From contig NZ_NCST01000132.1 in NCBI RefSeq assembly GCF_002088975.1, positions 1 through 64,000 of the forward strand: 64,000 nucleotides of DNA, written 5' to 3'. The notes below the pieces were generated by a model. The model searched no databases. It saw only the letters and a list, made by a program, of their open reading frames with translations, and was not told the origin of the DNA. The stretch comes from Henriciella aquimarina. GTDB taxonomy: Bacteria > Pseudomonadota > Alphaproteobacteria > Caulobacterales > Hyphomonadaceae. Each line of letters begins with the position of its first letter. Positions within the stretch are counted from its first letter, which is position 1. This document shows, piece after piece, positions 36,392 through 45,699 of the stretch. The translations under genes were made by a program, and so were the position numbers.

Positions 36392-36826
36392 CTATTCTTC
36401 CCAGGTCTCGTATTTTGCCCGCATGTACTGCACATCGTCGCGGATCATCTCCGCCAGAACGTCTTCGTGGATGTCGGCAAGCTTGTTGATGTAGAGACAG
36501 GCCTTCCCGGTCTTGTGCTTTCCCAGCCGGGCAAGCTGCTCCTTTTCTGCCGGAGAACCAGACAGGACATAGAGCGCCAGATTGGCCTTGCGCGGCGAAA
36601 AGCCGGTCAGCATGAAGTCGCCCTCGCGGCCGCTCTCATATTTGTAGTGATATCGACCATAACCAATGATGCTTGGCCCCCACATTTTCGGCGCGAGCCC
36701 GGTGGCTTCAAAGAAAAGCGCAAGCAGCCGATAAGCATCCTGCCGGCGGGTTTCATTCTCGACACTGGCAATGAAATCCTCGGGGGATTGCCTGGCCGGC
36801 TTTGTCTTGTTGTCGGCCTTTGTCAT
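36392..36826 (-). CDS. DUF1801 domain protein
   Basis: 144 residues with the DUF1801/YdhG-like pattern: KMWGPSIIGYGRYHYKY, then FSPRKANLALYVL, then GKACLYINKL. Members are small cytosolic proteins of unknown function with a fold related to frataxin-like domains. It is convergent with dacB and follows the DUF389 membrane gene on the same strand by 30 bases. Confidence 0.85.
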   Translation of the reverse strand: MTKADNKTKPARQSPEDFIASVENETRRQDAYRLLALFFEATGLAPKMWGPSIIGYGRYHYKYESGREGDFMLTGFSPRKANLALYVLSGSPAEKEQLARLGKHKTGKACLYINKLADIHEDVLAEMIRDDVQYMRAKYETWEE

Positions 36827-36856
36827 TTCGTCCCCGGTGCGCAGCCCCGTAAGGAT

Positions 36857-37855
36857 TTAGCCGAACTCCACCGCCTGCTCCAGATCCAGCACAATAATCA
36901 GGATCGTAACGATGATCAGAAACCCTGCCGACAAGGCTGCATTGAGCCAGGTTGCACGCGTCGCATTGCGCTGATCGATCCAGCCGCGCGGGCGGATATT
37001 CTTGAGCCTGAACACAATCAGCGCCGACAGGATCAGGCAAGCAATGTTGAGCGTAAGAAGAAGGCCTGCCCGCAAGGCAAAGCCCCATTCCTGCGCGCCC
37101 AGAAACAATCCGAGCGCCGCCCCCGGCGGCAGGAGCGCTGCGGCGACCATCACACCGACGAGCACGGCGGCTTTTCCCTGCGCCATGGAGAGGGCCGCCG
37201 CCCCGCCAGCGGCCAACGCCAGCGCCACGCCGTCCAGCCTGACCTCGGTTCGCGACATCAGCTCATGGCTGTCGGTGTTCAGTGGCAGGAAGAAGGACAG
37301 AAGGAAGGCAACCGCCAGCGCCACCCCGATCCCGGCAGCGAGCGTTCGAGTCGACTCCTGGATCAGCGGATAGTTGCCAAGCCCGGCGCCGAGCGAGAAA
37401 CCAAGGATCGGCCCCAGGAGGGGCGCAATCACCATGGCGCCAATCACGGCCGCCACCCCGTCTGAATTCAGGCCAATAGCGGCCACGATGGTCGAAAGTG
37501 CCGACAGGATGAGAAAGTCCCGCGTCAGTGCCGCATCCCGCGATACATCATCGAGAAGCTCTTCGCGCAGCACCTGAAGGTTGGCGCGGGCATCCTCGTC
37601 TTCCAGCGGTTCCGGAACCGGCAGGGTTGCCTCGAGCGGGATCATGGTGATCCGCCAGTCACGGCGGTCGCGCAAGGCATCCTGAAGCGTGTCGGTGAGC
37701 GCCTGGCTGCGCCCGTCATGGGCAATGACACGGATCAGGATCCGGTCATGCTGTTCAACCGGAAACGCGATCCAGTCGACCGGCGCGAACGCCTTGATCG
37801 TGCGCACGACCGCATCGCGGTCCCTGAGCTTCAGGTGAACATCGATCTGGCGCAC
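36857..37855 (-). CDS. DUF389 (TIGR00341) multi-pass membrane protein
   Basis: 332 residues. A soluble N-terminal domain of about 110 residues precedes the DUF389 core with the conserved VAAIGLNSDGVAAVIGAMVIAPLLGPILGFSLG start (here near 148-180) and six or more hydrophobic helices. Function is unknown; transport of a small solute is suspected for the family. One base separates its start from the stop of the upstream dehydrogenase gene. Confidence 0.9.
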   Translation of the reverse strand: MRQIDVHLKLRDRDAVVRTIKAFAPVDWIAFPVEQHDRILIRVIAHDGRSQALTDTLQDALRDRRDWRITMIPLEATLPVPEPLEDEDARANLQVLREELLDDVSRDAALTRDFLILSALSTIVAAIGLNSDGVAAVIGAMVIAPLLGPILGFSLGAGLGNYPLIQESTRTLAAGIGVALAVAFLLSFFLPLNTDSHELMSRTEVRLDGVALALAAGGAAALSMAQGKAAVLVGVMVAAALLPPGAALGLFLGAQEWGFALRAGLLLTLNIACLILSALIVFRLKNIRPRGWIDQRNATRATWLNAALSAGFLIIVTILIIVLDLEQAVEFG

Positions 37856-37856
37856 G

Positions 37857-38726
37857 TCAGTCCTGCTTCGGCGTGTGCAGGCGATTGATCAGGCTGGACG
37901 TGTCCCAGCGATTGCCGCCCATGGCCTGGATATCCGCATAATACTGATCGACAAGCGCCGTTAGCGGCAGGCTGGCACCGGAGGCACGGGCGGCATCGAT
38001 GGCAATGCGCAGATCCTTGCGCATCCAGTCGACCGCAAAGCCGTGATCGAACTCACGGTCCGTCATCGTCTCCCAGCGGTTTTCCATCTGCCAGCTCTGC
38101 GCGGCCCCGCCAGAGATGGCCTCGATCACTTTCGACACGTCGAGACCGTTGCATTCAGCAAAATGGATGCCTTCCGACAGCCCCTGCACGATCCCGGCAA
38201 TACAGATCTGATTGACCGACTTCGCGAGCTGGCCGGCCCCGCTTTCACCGATATGCGTGATGCGGGCTCCATAGGCTTTCATGACAGGCCGGGCTTTTTC
38301 CATGGCTTCGGTTTCGCCCCCGCACATGATGGTCAGCTTGCCGTTTTCCGCGCCCGCTTGTCCGCCCGAGATCGGGGCATCGATAAAGGTCGCACCGCGC
38401 GCCTTGCAGCGTTCATGAAGCCGCCGCGCCAGATCTGCGCTCGCCGTCGTATGGTCGACCACGATCATGCCGGCAGCCAGATTCGGCTCGATGGCATCGA
38501 AGACCGCCTCGACATCGGGGTCATCGCCCAGGCACATGAAGACGAACTCGCTGCCGAAGACGGCACCGGCCGGATCCTCTACAGCCTCGCCTTTGTTTCC
38601 ATCGGCCCATTTATCCGCTTTCGCGCCGGTCCGGTTCCAGACCTTCACGGTATGGCCATGCTTCGCCAGGTGCCCGGCCATCGGATAGCCCATCACGCCG
38701 AGACCGAGAAAGGTACATTTGCTCAT
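37857..38726 (-). CDS. NAD(P)-dependent beta-hydroxyacid dehydrogenase (3-hydroxyisobutyrate dehydrogenase-like)
   Basis: 289 residues. Rossmann motif GLGVMGYPMAGHL is at 8-20. Substrate motif DAPISGGQAGAENG and catalytic Lys in GAGQLAKSVNQI match the HIBADH/tartronate-semialdehyde reductase family. The specific hydroxyacid is not evident; the Asn/Arg after beta-2 (WNRT) favours NADP. It is followed almost directly by the DUF389 gene. Confidence 0.9.
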   Translation of the reverse strand: MSKCTFLGLGVMGYPMAGHLAKHGHTVKVWNRTGAKADKWADGNKGEAVEDPAGAVFGSEFVFMCLGDDPDVEAVFDAIEPNLAAGMIVVDHTTASADLARRLHERCKARGATFIDAPISGGQAGAENGKLTIMCGGETEAMEKARPVMKAYGARITHIGESGAGQLAKSVNQICIAGIVQGLSEGIHFAECNGLDVSKVIEAISGGAAQSWQMENRWETMTDREFDHGFAVDWMRKDLRIAIDAARASGASLPLTALVDQYYADIQAMGGNRWDTSSLINRLHTPKQD

Positions 38727-38925
38727 TGGCTAGTCGTCCCTGTTTCGTTTGCTGCCTCGCGCCCAACCTATGGTGCGGCGGGCCCGATCCCAAGGCCCGG
38801 ATTACAAGACCTGTTCGCTATTCCCACGATGATAAGGATTTCCGTGAAATTGCAACGTTCTGTGAGACGAGACCTCAAGACGACCATGTTAACCAGGGCA
38901 TACAGATCAGAATGATCGGATCAGG

Positions 38926-39609
38926 ATGGTTACTGACTATGCCTCACCGCGCCGTACGGGCAGAACGCCCCAGGCGCCGACGCGCCGGAGCGGTGCCTGG
39001 AAGCTCGCCTATGCGGATTTCCTGACGGCCCTGTGCGCCTTCTTCCTGATCATGTGGCTGGTTCACGGCCTCTCAAGCGACGGCAAGAATAACCTGGCCG
39101 AACAGTTTGGCGCTGCCCATGCCACCTCTATGACTCAAGATAATGCCGAAACAGGCCTCAGTGTGGCTGGACAGGCGAGAGACCTGCTCTCGGCATCAGC
39201 CCTTGTCGAATCGGGCGGAGGTAACGTTCTCCTCCAGGCCGGTACATCAGATCTTCGAATCGAGCTCACCGACAGGGCGGGGCTGCCGTTGTTCGAGCGT
39301 GGGAATGCACAATTGAATAGTCGTGGAGACACGCTCATGAAGCTTGCCGCGCAGGCCATCATCACCCTCGGCATTCCCGTCTCTATCGAGGGCCACACCG
39401 ACAGCCGGCCGATCGAGCGCGCTGATTATTCGAACTGGGAGCTGTCCTCGGACCGGGCGAATATTGCCCGCCGCAGCCTGATCTCCAACGGCGTCCCGGC
39501 GGAGCTGGTACAAAGTGTGGCCGGTCTCGCCGACACCCGTCCGATTGCTCCAGATGCCCCCTACTTGCCACAGAACCGGCGCTTGAGCATAGTCTTCCAT
39601 CTTGAATAA
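38926..39609 (+). CDS. motB: MotB-like stator protein, without motA beside it
   Basis: 227 residues. A basic N-terminus leads into WKLAYADFLTALCAFFLIMWLV, the MotB membrane helix with the proton-path Asp31. A plug/linker follows, then an OmpA-type peptidoglycan-binding domain (EGHTDSRPIERADYSNWELSSDRA). It would anchor the flagellar stator to the wall and carry protons with MotA. It is shorter than typical MotB (about 260-310). No motA or other flagellar gene is in the window. A related OmpA/MotB ion-channel role is the alternative. Confidence 0.82.
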   Translation: MVTDYASPRRTGRTPQAPTRRSGAWKLAYADFLTALCAFFLIMWLVHGLSSDGKNNLAEQFGAAHATSMTQDNAETGLSVAGQARDLLSASALVESGGGNVLLQAGTSDLRIELTDRAGLPLFERGNAQLNSRGDTLMKLAAQAIITLGIPVSIEGHTDSRPIERADYSNWELSSDRANIARRSLISNGVPAELVQSVAGLADTRPIAPDAPYLPQNRRLSIVFHLE

Positions 39610-39655
39610 CGTTCGACGGCAACAGAGCCGAACGACGTCAAGGTGAGGAGGCCGG

Positions 39656-41494
39656 ATGGCCGCAGAGTTTCTTACGCAATGGCCCATGTGGGTCAGTCTG
39701 CTAGCGGTCCTCGTCACCATTCTTCTCTACATGTTCGACCGCTGGTCGATGGAGATCGTTTCGGCTGGCGTGATCGCTGCCCTGCTGCTGATCTTTTCGC
39801 TGCCCGGTGCCGTGGGCACGGATGGGGAGCCGATCACTTCAGCCAACTTGCTTGCAGGCTTTGGCAACCCGGCCCTCATCACCATCATGGCCCTGCTCAT
39901 CGTCGGTCAGGGCCTGTTCCAGACCGGGGCTCTCGAAGGCCCGACGAAGGCACTTCTGTCATCCTACGGGAAACGGCCGGTCTCAACGTTATTGATGACC
40001 TTCCTGTCTGTCTTCGCGATCAGCGCGTTCACGAACAATACGCCCGTCGTGATCATGTTCTTGCCGATCATGAGCTCCATCGCGATGCGAATGAAGACCT
40101 CGCCGTCGCTGCTCATGATGCCGCTGAGCTTCGTCTCCATCCTTGCCGGCATGACGACCCTGATCGGGACGTCGACCAACCTTCTCGCCGCCGACGCCCT
40201 GCGCCGGATCGACGGCATCCGGCTCGACTTTTTCGAACAGACCTCAATGGGCCTCGTGCTTGCCGCTATCGGCATGGTCTATATTCTCGTGATGGCCCGC
40301 TTCCTCTTGCCGGACAGGGGAACCTTCGCAGAGGAAATCGTCCCGTCTGGCAAGCAGTTCGTCGCCCAGATCGAGGTGACGCCCAATCACTTCCTCCTCG
40401 GCAAGCGCCCGGTGGCGGGCATGTTTCCCGATCTCAAGGACATGACGGTCCGCATGATCCAGAGGGGCGAGCGGGCAATCCTGCCGCCGTTCGAGGACTT
40501 CGAATTGCAGATGGGGGATCTCGTCATCGTGGCGGCCACCCGCCAGTCCCTTTCGGATTTGCTGGCCTCGAAACCCGGTATGCTGCAGCAGATCTGGCGG
40601 GGCGATGGCAACTCGGAGGCTGTCGATACGGATGTCCCGCCGCTCAGCCTTGTCGAAGCCGTAGTCGCGCCCGGGTCCCGCATGGCCGGCCGGACGGTGG
40701 AGCTGATCGGTTTCCGGCGGCTGACCTCGGCAGTCGTGCTCGGCATTCAGCGCCGCTCCCGCATGATTCGCGCAAAGCTCGGCGAAATTCGTCTCGAAGC
40801 CGGCGACACCCTCTTGCTTTGCGGGCCCGACGATGCGTTCCAGAGCTTGCGCGCGAGCCGCGATGTCATCCTGCTGGAATGGTCGCAGAAGGAAATTCCC
40901 ATAACTGCTCGCGGTCATGCCGCACGGCTGATCGCCATCGCCATGGTTCTGGCGGCCGCGCTCGGTGTAACGAGCATTCTCATCGCTTCGGTTCTGGCGG
41001 CTGTCGCCATGATCCTCCTGCGGTGTCTGAACACCCGGCAGGCAGGCCGGGCGCTCGATCTCAAGATTTATCTCGTCATTGCCGCCGCCCTGGCCATGGG
41101 GACGGCGCTGGAACAGACCGGCGCGGCTTCCCTGATTGCCAACCTCGTGGTCAGCGCAGCCGCGCCCTATGGCCAGCTCGCTGTCCTGTCAGCGATTTTC
41201 CTGGCGGTCGCCATCCTGACGAATATTCTGAGTAATGCCGCAACGGCCGTGCTCTTCGCCCCGGTCGCCCTGGAGGCGGCCCATGCGTCGAATGCCGATC
41301 CCCTGCCCTACATCCTGGCGATCATCTACGCAGCCAATTGCAGTTTCGCCTCACCAATCGCCTATCAGACGAATATGCTCGTAATGGCGCCCGGTCATTA
41401 CAGATTTTCGGATTTCATAAAGTTTGGTGGTCCATTATTACTCGTGATATGGGCAGCATTTACCGTACTTGCCCCTTGGCGATTTGATCTATGA
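39656..41494 (+). CDS. SLC13/DASS-family permease with two TrkA-C (RCK_C) domains
   Basis: 612 residues with GAGGAGG before the ATG. It has N- and C-terminal membrane halves separated by about 200 soluble residues with two RCK_C domains (EEIVPSGKQFVAQIEV; VVAPGSRMAGRTVELIGF). The FTNNTPVVIMFLPI and ILSNAATAVLFAP repeats (N-x-T/A-A/T) are the ion/substrate sites of the divalent-anion/sodium symporter fold. Dicarboxylate, sulfate or related anions are likely substrates; the RCK domains imply nucleotide or ligand control. Confidence 0.9.
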   Translation: MAAEFLTQWPMWVSLLAVLVTILLYMFDRWSMEIVSAGVIAALLLIFSLPGAVGTDGEPITSANLLAGFGNPALITIMALLIVGQGLFQTGALEGPTKALLSSYGKRPVSTLLMTFLSVFAISAFTNNTPVVIMFLPIMSSIAMRMKTSPSLLMMPLSFVSILAGMTTLIGTSTNLLAADALRRIDGIRLDFFEQTSMGLVLAAIGMVYILVMARFLLPDRGTFAEEIVPSGKQFVAQIEVTPNHFLLGKRPVAGMFPDLKDMTVRMIQRGERAILPPFEDFELQMGDLVIVAATRQSLSDLLASKPGMLQQIWRGDGNSEAVDTDVPPLSLVEAVVAPGSRMAGRTVELIGFRRLTSAVVLGIQRRSRMIRAKLGEIRLEAGDTLLLCGPDDAFQSLRASRDVILLEWSQKEIPITARGHAARLIAIAMVLAAALGVTSILIASVLAAVAMILLRCLNTRQAGRALDLKIYLVIAAALAMGTALEQTGAASLIANLVVSAAAPYGQLAVLSAIFLAVAILTNILSNAATAVLFAPVALEAAHASNADPLPYILAIIYAANCSFASPIAYQTNMLVMAPGHYRFSDFIKFGGPLLLVIWAAFTVLAPWRFDL

Positions 41495-41512
41495 ATGCCT
41501 TAATCGGTGACA

Positions 41513-42271
41513 ATGAAGCTTGATGAATCCCTCTTTACTGTACCCGGCATACGCCGCGGCCTTCGGTTCTACGTCACCGGACCGACGCCCTGCCCGTATC
41601 TGGCCAACCAGTATGAGCGGAAAGCTTTTACGCATCTTAGCCAAGCATCCCCGGATTCGCTGCACAACCAGCTGAGCGAGGCAGGCTTTCGCCGCAGCCA
41701 GTCGGTCGCTTACCGTCCAGCCTGCCCGAGCTGTAATGCCTGCCGCAGTGTCCGGGTCGATACAGCGAATTTCGAGCCCAGCAAGAATCAGATGCGCGTC
41801 CTGAAACGCAATGCCGATCTTGTGCGCCGACCGGTCGAGCCCAAGGCGACGCGGGAGCAATTCCGGCTGCTCAAGAACTACCTGCTGTCGCGCCATGACG
41901 GCGGCGGCATGTCGGAAATGGGCTTCCGGGAATATGCCGGCATGGTGAACGAGACACCGGTCCAGACGCTACTCTTCGAATACCGCGAGGGAGAAGGCGA
42001 AGATGCCCCGCTGGTCGCCGTGGCACTTACGGACATCCTGCGCGACGGCTTCTCGATGGTTTATACCTTCTTCGATACCCGGCAGCCGAAGCGAAGCCTC
42101 GGCACCTACATGATCCTTGATCACATCATGCATGCGGATGCCTTCAGCCTGCCGCATGTCTATCTCGGCTACTGGATCAAGGAGAGCCCGAAGATGGACT
42201 ATAAGCGCCGGTTTCAGCCGCTCGAGGTGCTTGACGGGCCTGTCTGGCGTCGGCTTGAAGAGGACGAGTAG
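41513..42271 (+). CDS. bpt: Leucyl/arginyl-tRNA--protein transferase Bpt
   Basis: 252 residues from ATG 41513 (CGGTGA just upstream); GTG 41507 is two codons earlier. It has the Ate1-like pair CPYL near the N-terminus and RPACPSCNACRS with clustered cysteines, then the acyltransferase core (MVYTFFDTRQPKRSLG, YLGYWIKESPKMDYKRRFQP). Bpt adds Leu to N-terminal Asp/Glu, marking proteins for ClpAP through ClpS. ClpX and ClpP are in this window but ClpS/ClpA are not. Confidence 0.93.
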   Translation: MKLDESLFTVPGIRRGLRFYVTGPTPCPYLANQYERKAFTHLSQASPDSLHNQLSEAGFRRSQSVAYRPACPSCNACRSVRVDTANFEPSKNQMRVLKRNADLVRRPVEPKATREQFRLLKNYLLSRHDGGGMSEMGFREYAGMVNETPVQTLLFEYREGEGEDAPLVAVALTDILRDGFSMVYTFFDTRQPKRSLGTYMILDHIMHADAFSLPHVYLGYWIKESPKMDYKRRFQPLEVLDGPVWRRLEEDE

Positions 42272-42320
42272 GGCTAGAAGACGATTGATCGCGGGTTCAT
42301 ACGCGTGACTGGGGGAGGAA

Positions 42321-43436
42321 ATGATACGCAGACGGAACCTGCTTGGTGCAGGCTTGCTCGGTGTTGGAGGCGCCGCGGCCTCTTTCAGCACGCCACATAG
42401 TTCAACCAGTGTCTCGGCCCCCTCCGTCAACAGGCAACGCCGTCGTTTCAACATGGTGACGACCTGGCCGAAGGGCTTGCCCGGCCTCGGCCAGGCCGCC
42501 GAACGGGTCGGCCAACGCATCGCCGCCATGTCGGATGGCCTGATGGAAGTGAAAGTCTTCGCCGCGGGCGAACTGGTGCCGGCTTTCGAAAGCTTCGATG
42601 CAGTCGCGAACGGGTCTGCCGACATGTATCACGGCGCGGAATATTACTGGACCGCGAAGTCGCCTGCCTACCCCTTCTTCACCGCCGTCCCCTTTGGCAT
42701 GACCGCCCAGGAAATCATGGGCTGGATCGATTTCGGCGGCGGCCAGGAACTCTGGGACGAACTCTCGGCCCAGTTCGGCGTCAAATCCATCCAGGGCGCC
42801 AATACAGGTCACCAGATGGGCGGCTGGTTCCGCAAGGAAATCAACAGCCTCGACGATCTGGTCGGTCTCCAGATGCGCATCCCCGGACAAGGCGGCGACG
42901 TGCTGCGGGCGCTGGGTGGCTCCGCGAAGGCCTTGCCCGGCGGGGAAATCTATCAGGCCCTGCAGACGGGCAATATCGACGCCACCGAATGGGTTGGCCC
43001 CTGGAACGACTACTCGCTGGGCTTCTATCGAGAGGCTCCCTATTATTATGGCCCCGGTTTCCATGAACCGGGCGCCAGTCTGGCGGTCGGCATCAATCGC
43101 AAGCTCTGGGATAGTCTGACGGCGGGCGAGCAGGCCGTGATCAAGGCAGCTTGCGAATCCGTCAATCACACCTCGCTGGGCGAATTCACCTATCAGAATG
43201 CCGTCTATCTGGACCTTCTCGTTCGCGAGCACGGCGTGAAGCTGCGCTCTTTCCCGGATGATGTCGTGAAGGCCATGGCGGAAGCCTCGCGTGACGTGCG
43301 CGCCGATTCCGGCAAGGACGGGATCGAAAAGCGGATCTATGAGAGTTTCGAGGCTGGCCTGAAGACGATGGCCAACTGGGCCTCGGTATCCGACGGCCCC
43401 TATTACGCCGCCCGCGAACTGGGCCGGAAAGGCTGA
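42321..43436 (+). CDS. TRAP transporter substrate-binding protein (TakP/FcbT1-like)
   Basis: 371 residues with a strong GGGGGAGGAA ribosome site. The N-terminus RRRNLLGAGLLG is a Tat-like twin-arginine signal. The DctP fold has MRIPGQGGDVLRALG (carboxylate-binding Arg) and LQTGNIDATEWVGPWNDYSLG, typical of the mannitol/chloroaromatic/2-oxoacid subgroup. It binds an organic anion in the periplasm and hands it to the DctQ-DctM genes that follow at once. Confidence 0.93.
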   Translation: MIRRRNLLGAGLLGVGGAAASFSTPHSSTSVSAPSVNRQRRRFNMVTTWPKGLPGLGQAAERVGQRIAAMSDGLMEVKVFAAGELVPAFESFDAVANGSADMYHGAEYYWTAKSPAYPFFTAVPFGMTAQEIMGWIDFGGGQELWDELSAQFGVKSIQGANTGHQMGGWFRKEINSLDDLVGLQMRIPGQGGDVLRALGGSAKALPGGEIYQALQTGNIDATEWVGPWNDYSLGFYREAPYYYGPGFHEPGASLAVGINRKLWDSLTAGEQAVIKAACESVNHTSLGEFTYQNAVYLDLLVREHGVKLRSFPDDVVKAMAEASRDVRADSGKDGIEKRIYESFEAGLKTMANWASVSDGPYYAARELGRKG

Positions 43437-43445
43437 GCGCTCCAG

Positions 43446-44114
43446 ATGGACCCGGCCCTTTTCCTCAAGCTCGGCGCCTTCCTGAAATGGATCGGCATCT
43501 GCCTGCTGCCCGTCTTCCTGCTGCCCTTGCTGACCCTCGTCATGCCCGGCACCTTTGGACGCCTGACAAAATTCGTCAGCGCGCAGATCGACCGGGCGAC
43601 GCACTGGGCCCTGATCGCCTCGGCCGGCTGCGCCATGGCGCTTGTGCTTTTCCAGCTGATCGTCGTGATCGCCAGCTATGCTTTTGCGCTTTCATGGACC
43701 TGGATGTCCGAGCTCGTCATCTACGCCTTCGCCGCGATGTTCATGCTCGGGGCTGCGTCAGCGCTCAAGGATGATGCCCATGTCCGGGTCGACATCCTGC
43801 GCCCGCGCTTTGGCGAAGACGGCCGCAACTGGATCGAACTGGCCGGGACCTATTTCTTCCTGTTTCCGATCTGCATCCGGCTTCTGATGACGGGCGAGCA
43901 AGGCCTGACCCGCTCCTGGTCCCTGTTCGAGGGGTCCCGGGAAAGCGACGGCCTGCCCATCCTCTTCCTGTTCAAGACCCTCGTACCGGTCTTCGCGGTC
44001 CTGATGCTGGCGCAGGGACTGTCCGTTGCCTCCAAGGCTGCGTTGCGCTTGACGGGGCAGACGCCGCCGGATGACGAGGCCAAGCCCGCAATGAGCAGTC
44101 ATTATGGAGCTTGA
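43446..44114 (+). CDS. TRAP transporter small permease (DctQ-like)
   Basis: 222 residues with four main hydrophobic helices (WIGICLLPVFLLPLLTLV; ALIASAGCAMALVLFQLIVV; WMSELVIYAFAAMFMLG; LLFLFKTLVPVFAVLML) and the DDAHVRVD motif of DctQ. It is longer than many small subunits because of an N-terminal extra helix. It starts nine bases after the binding-protein gene and overlaps the large permease by 11 bases. Confidence 0.92.
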   Translation: MDPALFLKLGAFLKWIGICLLPVFLLPLLTLVMPGTFGRLTKFVSAQIDRATHWALIASAGCAMALVLFQLIVVIASYAFALSWTWMSELVIYAFAAMFMLGAASALKDDAHVRVDILRPRFGEDGRNWIELAGTYFFLFPICIRLLMTGEQGLTRSWSLFEGSRESDGLPILFLFKTLVPVFAVLMLAQGLSVASKAALRLTGQTPPDDEAKPAMSSHYGA

Positions 44115-45684
44115 ACTCCTTCTTGCCCTCTCAATGTTCGCGGCGGCCATCGCCGCGCTTCTGGCCGGTTACTCCGTCGCCGTGACGCTGGGCGGTGTAG
44201 CGCTCATTTTCGCCCTTATCGGCATGAGCCTCGACATCTTTCCGGAGTCACTGCTCACGAGCCTGCCCAGCCGTATCCAGGGCGGCTCCATCATGCAGAA
44301 CGAGACGCTGGTGGCTGTGCCCCTCTTCATCCTGATGGGGGTCATCCTTGAACGCTCTCGCGTCGCCGAGGACCTGCTTCACGTCGCCAGCCGGCTGCTA
44401 GGCGGCGTGCGCGGCGGCCTGGGGTATGCCGTGGTGATCGTCGGCGCGCTGCTTGCTGCCTCAACCGGGATTGTGGGGGCCACCGTCATCACCATGACGC
44501 TGATCGCCCTGCCCTCGATGCTGCAGCAGAAATACGATCCGCGCCTGGCCACGGGCACCATCGCTGCCTCAGGCACGCTGGGACAGATCATCCCGCCCAG
44601 CATCGTCCTGATCCTGCTGGCCGACGCGATCTCGAATGCCGCCAGCCAGGCCGCGTCGAAAATGGACATTGGCGGCTTTGTCGTCTCTGTCGGCGACCTG
44701 TTCTCCGGCGCGCTGATCCCCGGCCTGATCCTTGTCGGGCTTTACCTTGCCTGGATTGCCATCACCTCTGTCCTGCGCCCGGAGCAGTGCCCGTCCGTCG
44801 TCCATGACACCTCGCCACCGCTGACGCGCAATGAAGTCGTCTTCGGTCTCGGCGCGCCGCTCTTGCTCATTCTTGCTGTGCTCGGCTCCATCCTGACTGG
44901 CATCGCCACGCCGAGCGAGGCGGCCGCAGTTGGGGTCGCAGGGGCCATCCTGCTGGCCGGCATGCGGCTCAGTACGTCTGGCGATCAGCTGTTGCTTTCC
45001 CTGATCTATATTGCCTTTGCAGGCCTCGCCGTCATTCTTGTGGTGACCAATCTCGTCGACATGCGGCTCGGCGTAGCCGGCGCCGGCGCGCTTGCCTTCG
45101 GGGCTGTGGGCATTGCCGTCATCGCCAGCGCGGTCTTCCTGGCCGGCATCGCCGCCGGCATTCTCATCCTGCACAGGCGTCAGCAATTGCAGCCCGCCCT
45201 GCGCAGCGGCGTCAACATCACGGCGATGGTCTTCCTGATCCTGATCGGCGCGTCGCTCTTCTCGCTTGTTTTCCGCGGCTTTGGTGGGGACGAGATTGTC
45301 GCCGACATGCTCCATTCCATACCCGGCGGGCGCTGGGGCGCGCTGGTCGGGGCCATGGTGGTGATGTTCCTGCTCGGCTTCTTTCTGGACTTTATCGAGA
45401 TCATCTTCGTGGTGGTTCCGCTCGTGACCCCACCCCTGATCGTCATGGGCTTCGACCCGGTCTGGCTCGCCATCCTGATGGCGCTCAACCTCCAGACCAG
45501 CTTCCTGACACCACCTTTCGGCTTTGCCCTGTTCTATCTGAGAGGCGCGGCGCCGGAGGGCGTGAAAACATCTGAAATATGGCGAGGGGCGATTCCGTTT
45601 ATCGGGCTTCAGCTGATGATTATCCTGCTTGTCGCCGCCATCCCCGCGCTCGCAACCTGGCTGCCGGGGCTCACTGCAAAATAG
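44104..45684 (+). CDS. TRAP transporter large permease (DctM-like, expanded)
   Basis: 526 residues, about 100 longer than the usual 425-430. DctM landmarks are present: FILMGVILERS, GIVGATVITM, SGTLGQIIPPSIVLILL, GIATPSEAAAVGV and FLDFIEIIFVVVPLVTPP. The extra length is a block of additional hydrophobic helices at roughly 300-380, as in the mannitol/chloroaromatic TRAP subgroup. It performs sodium- or proton-driven uptake with DctQ. An aminotransferase gene follows 15 bases downstream. Confidence 0.93.
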   Translation: MELELLLALSMFAAAIAALLAGYSVAVTLGGVALIFALIGMSLDIFPESLLTSLPSRIQGGSIMQNETLVAVPLFILMGVILERSRVAEDLLHVASRLLGGVRGGLGYAVVIVGALLAASTGIVGATVITMTLIALPSMLQQKYDPRLATGTIAASGTLGQIIPPSIVLILLADAISNAASQAASKMDIGGFVVSVGDLFSGALIPGLILVGLYLAWIAITSVLRPEQCPSVVHDTSPPLTRNEVVFGLGAPLLLILAVLGSILTGIATPSEAAAVGVAGAILLAGMRLSTSGDQLLLSLIYIAFAGLAVILVVTNLVDMRLGVAGAGALAFGAVGIAVIASAVFLAGIAAGILILHRRQQLQPALRSGVNITAMVFLILIGASLFSLVFRGFGGDEIVADMLHSIPGGRWGALVGAMVVMFLLGFFLDFIEIIFVVVPLVTPPLIVMGFDPVWLAILMALNLQTSFLTPPFGFALFYLRGAAPEGVKTSEIWRGAIPFIGLQLMIILLVAAIPALATWLPGLTAK

Positions 45685-45699
45685 GACAATGAGAGACTT

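Noticed and set aside
39643-41235. A 530-codon open frame in another plus-strand frame inside the SLC13 gene
   Set aside because: Rich in Arg, His and Gly without domain features, whereas the 39656 frame gives clear membrane helices and RCK domains with a strong ribosome site.
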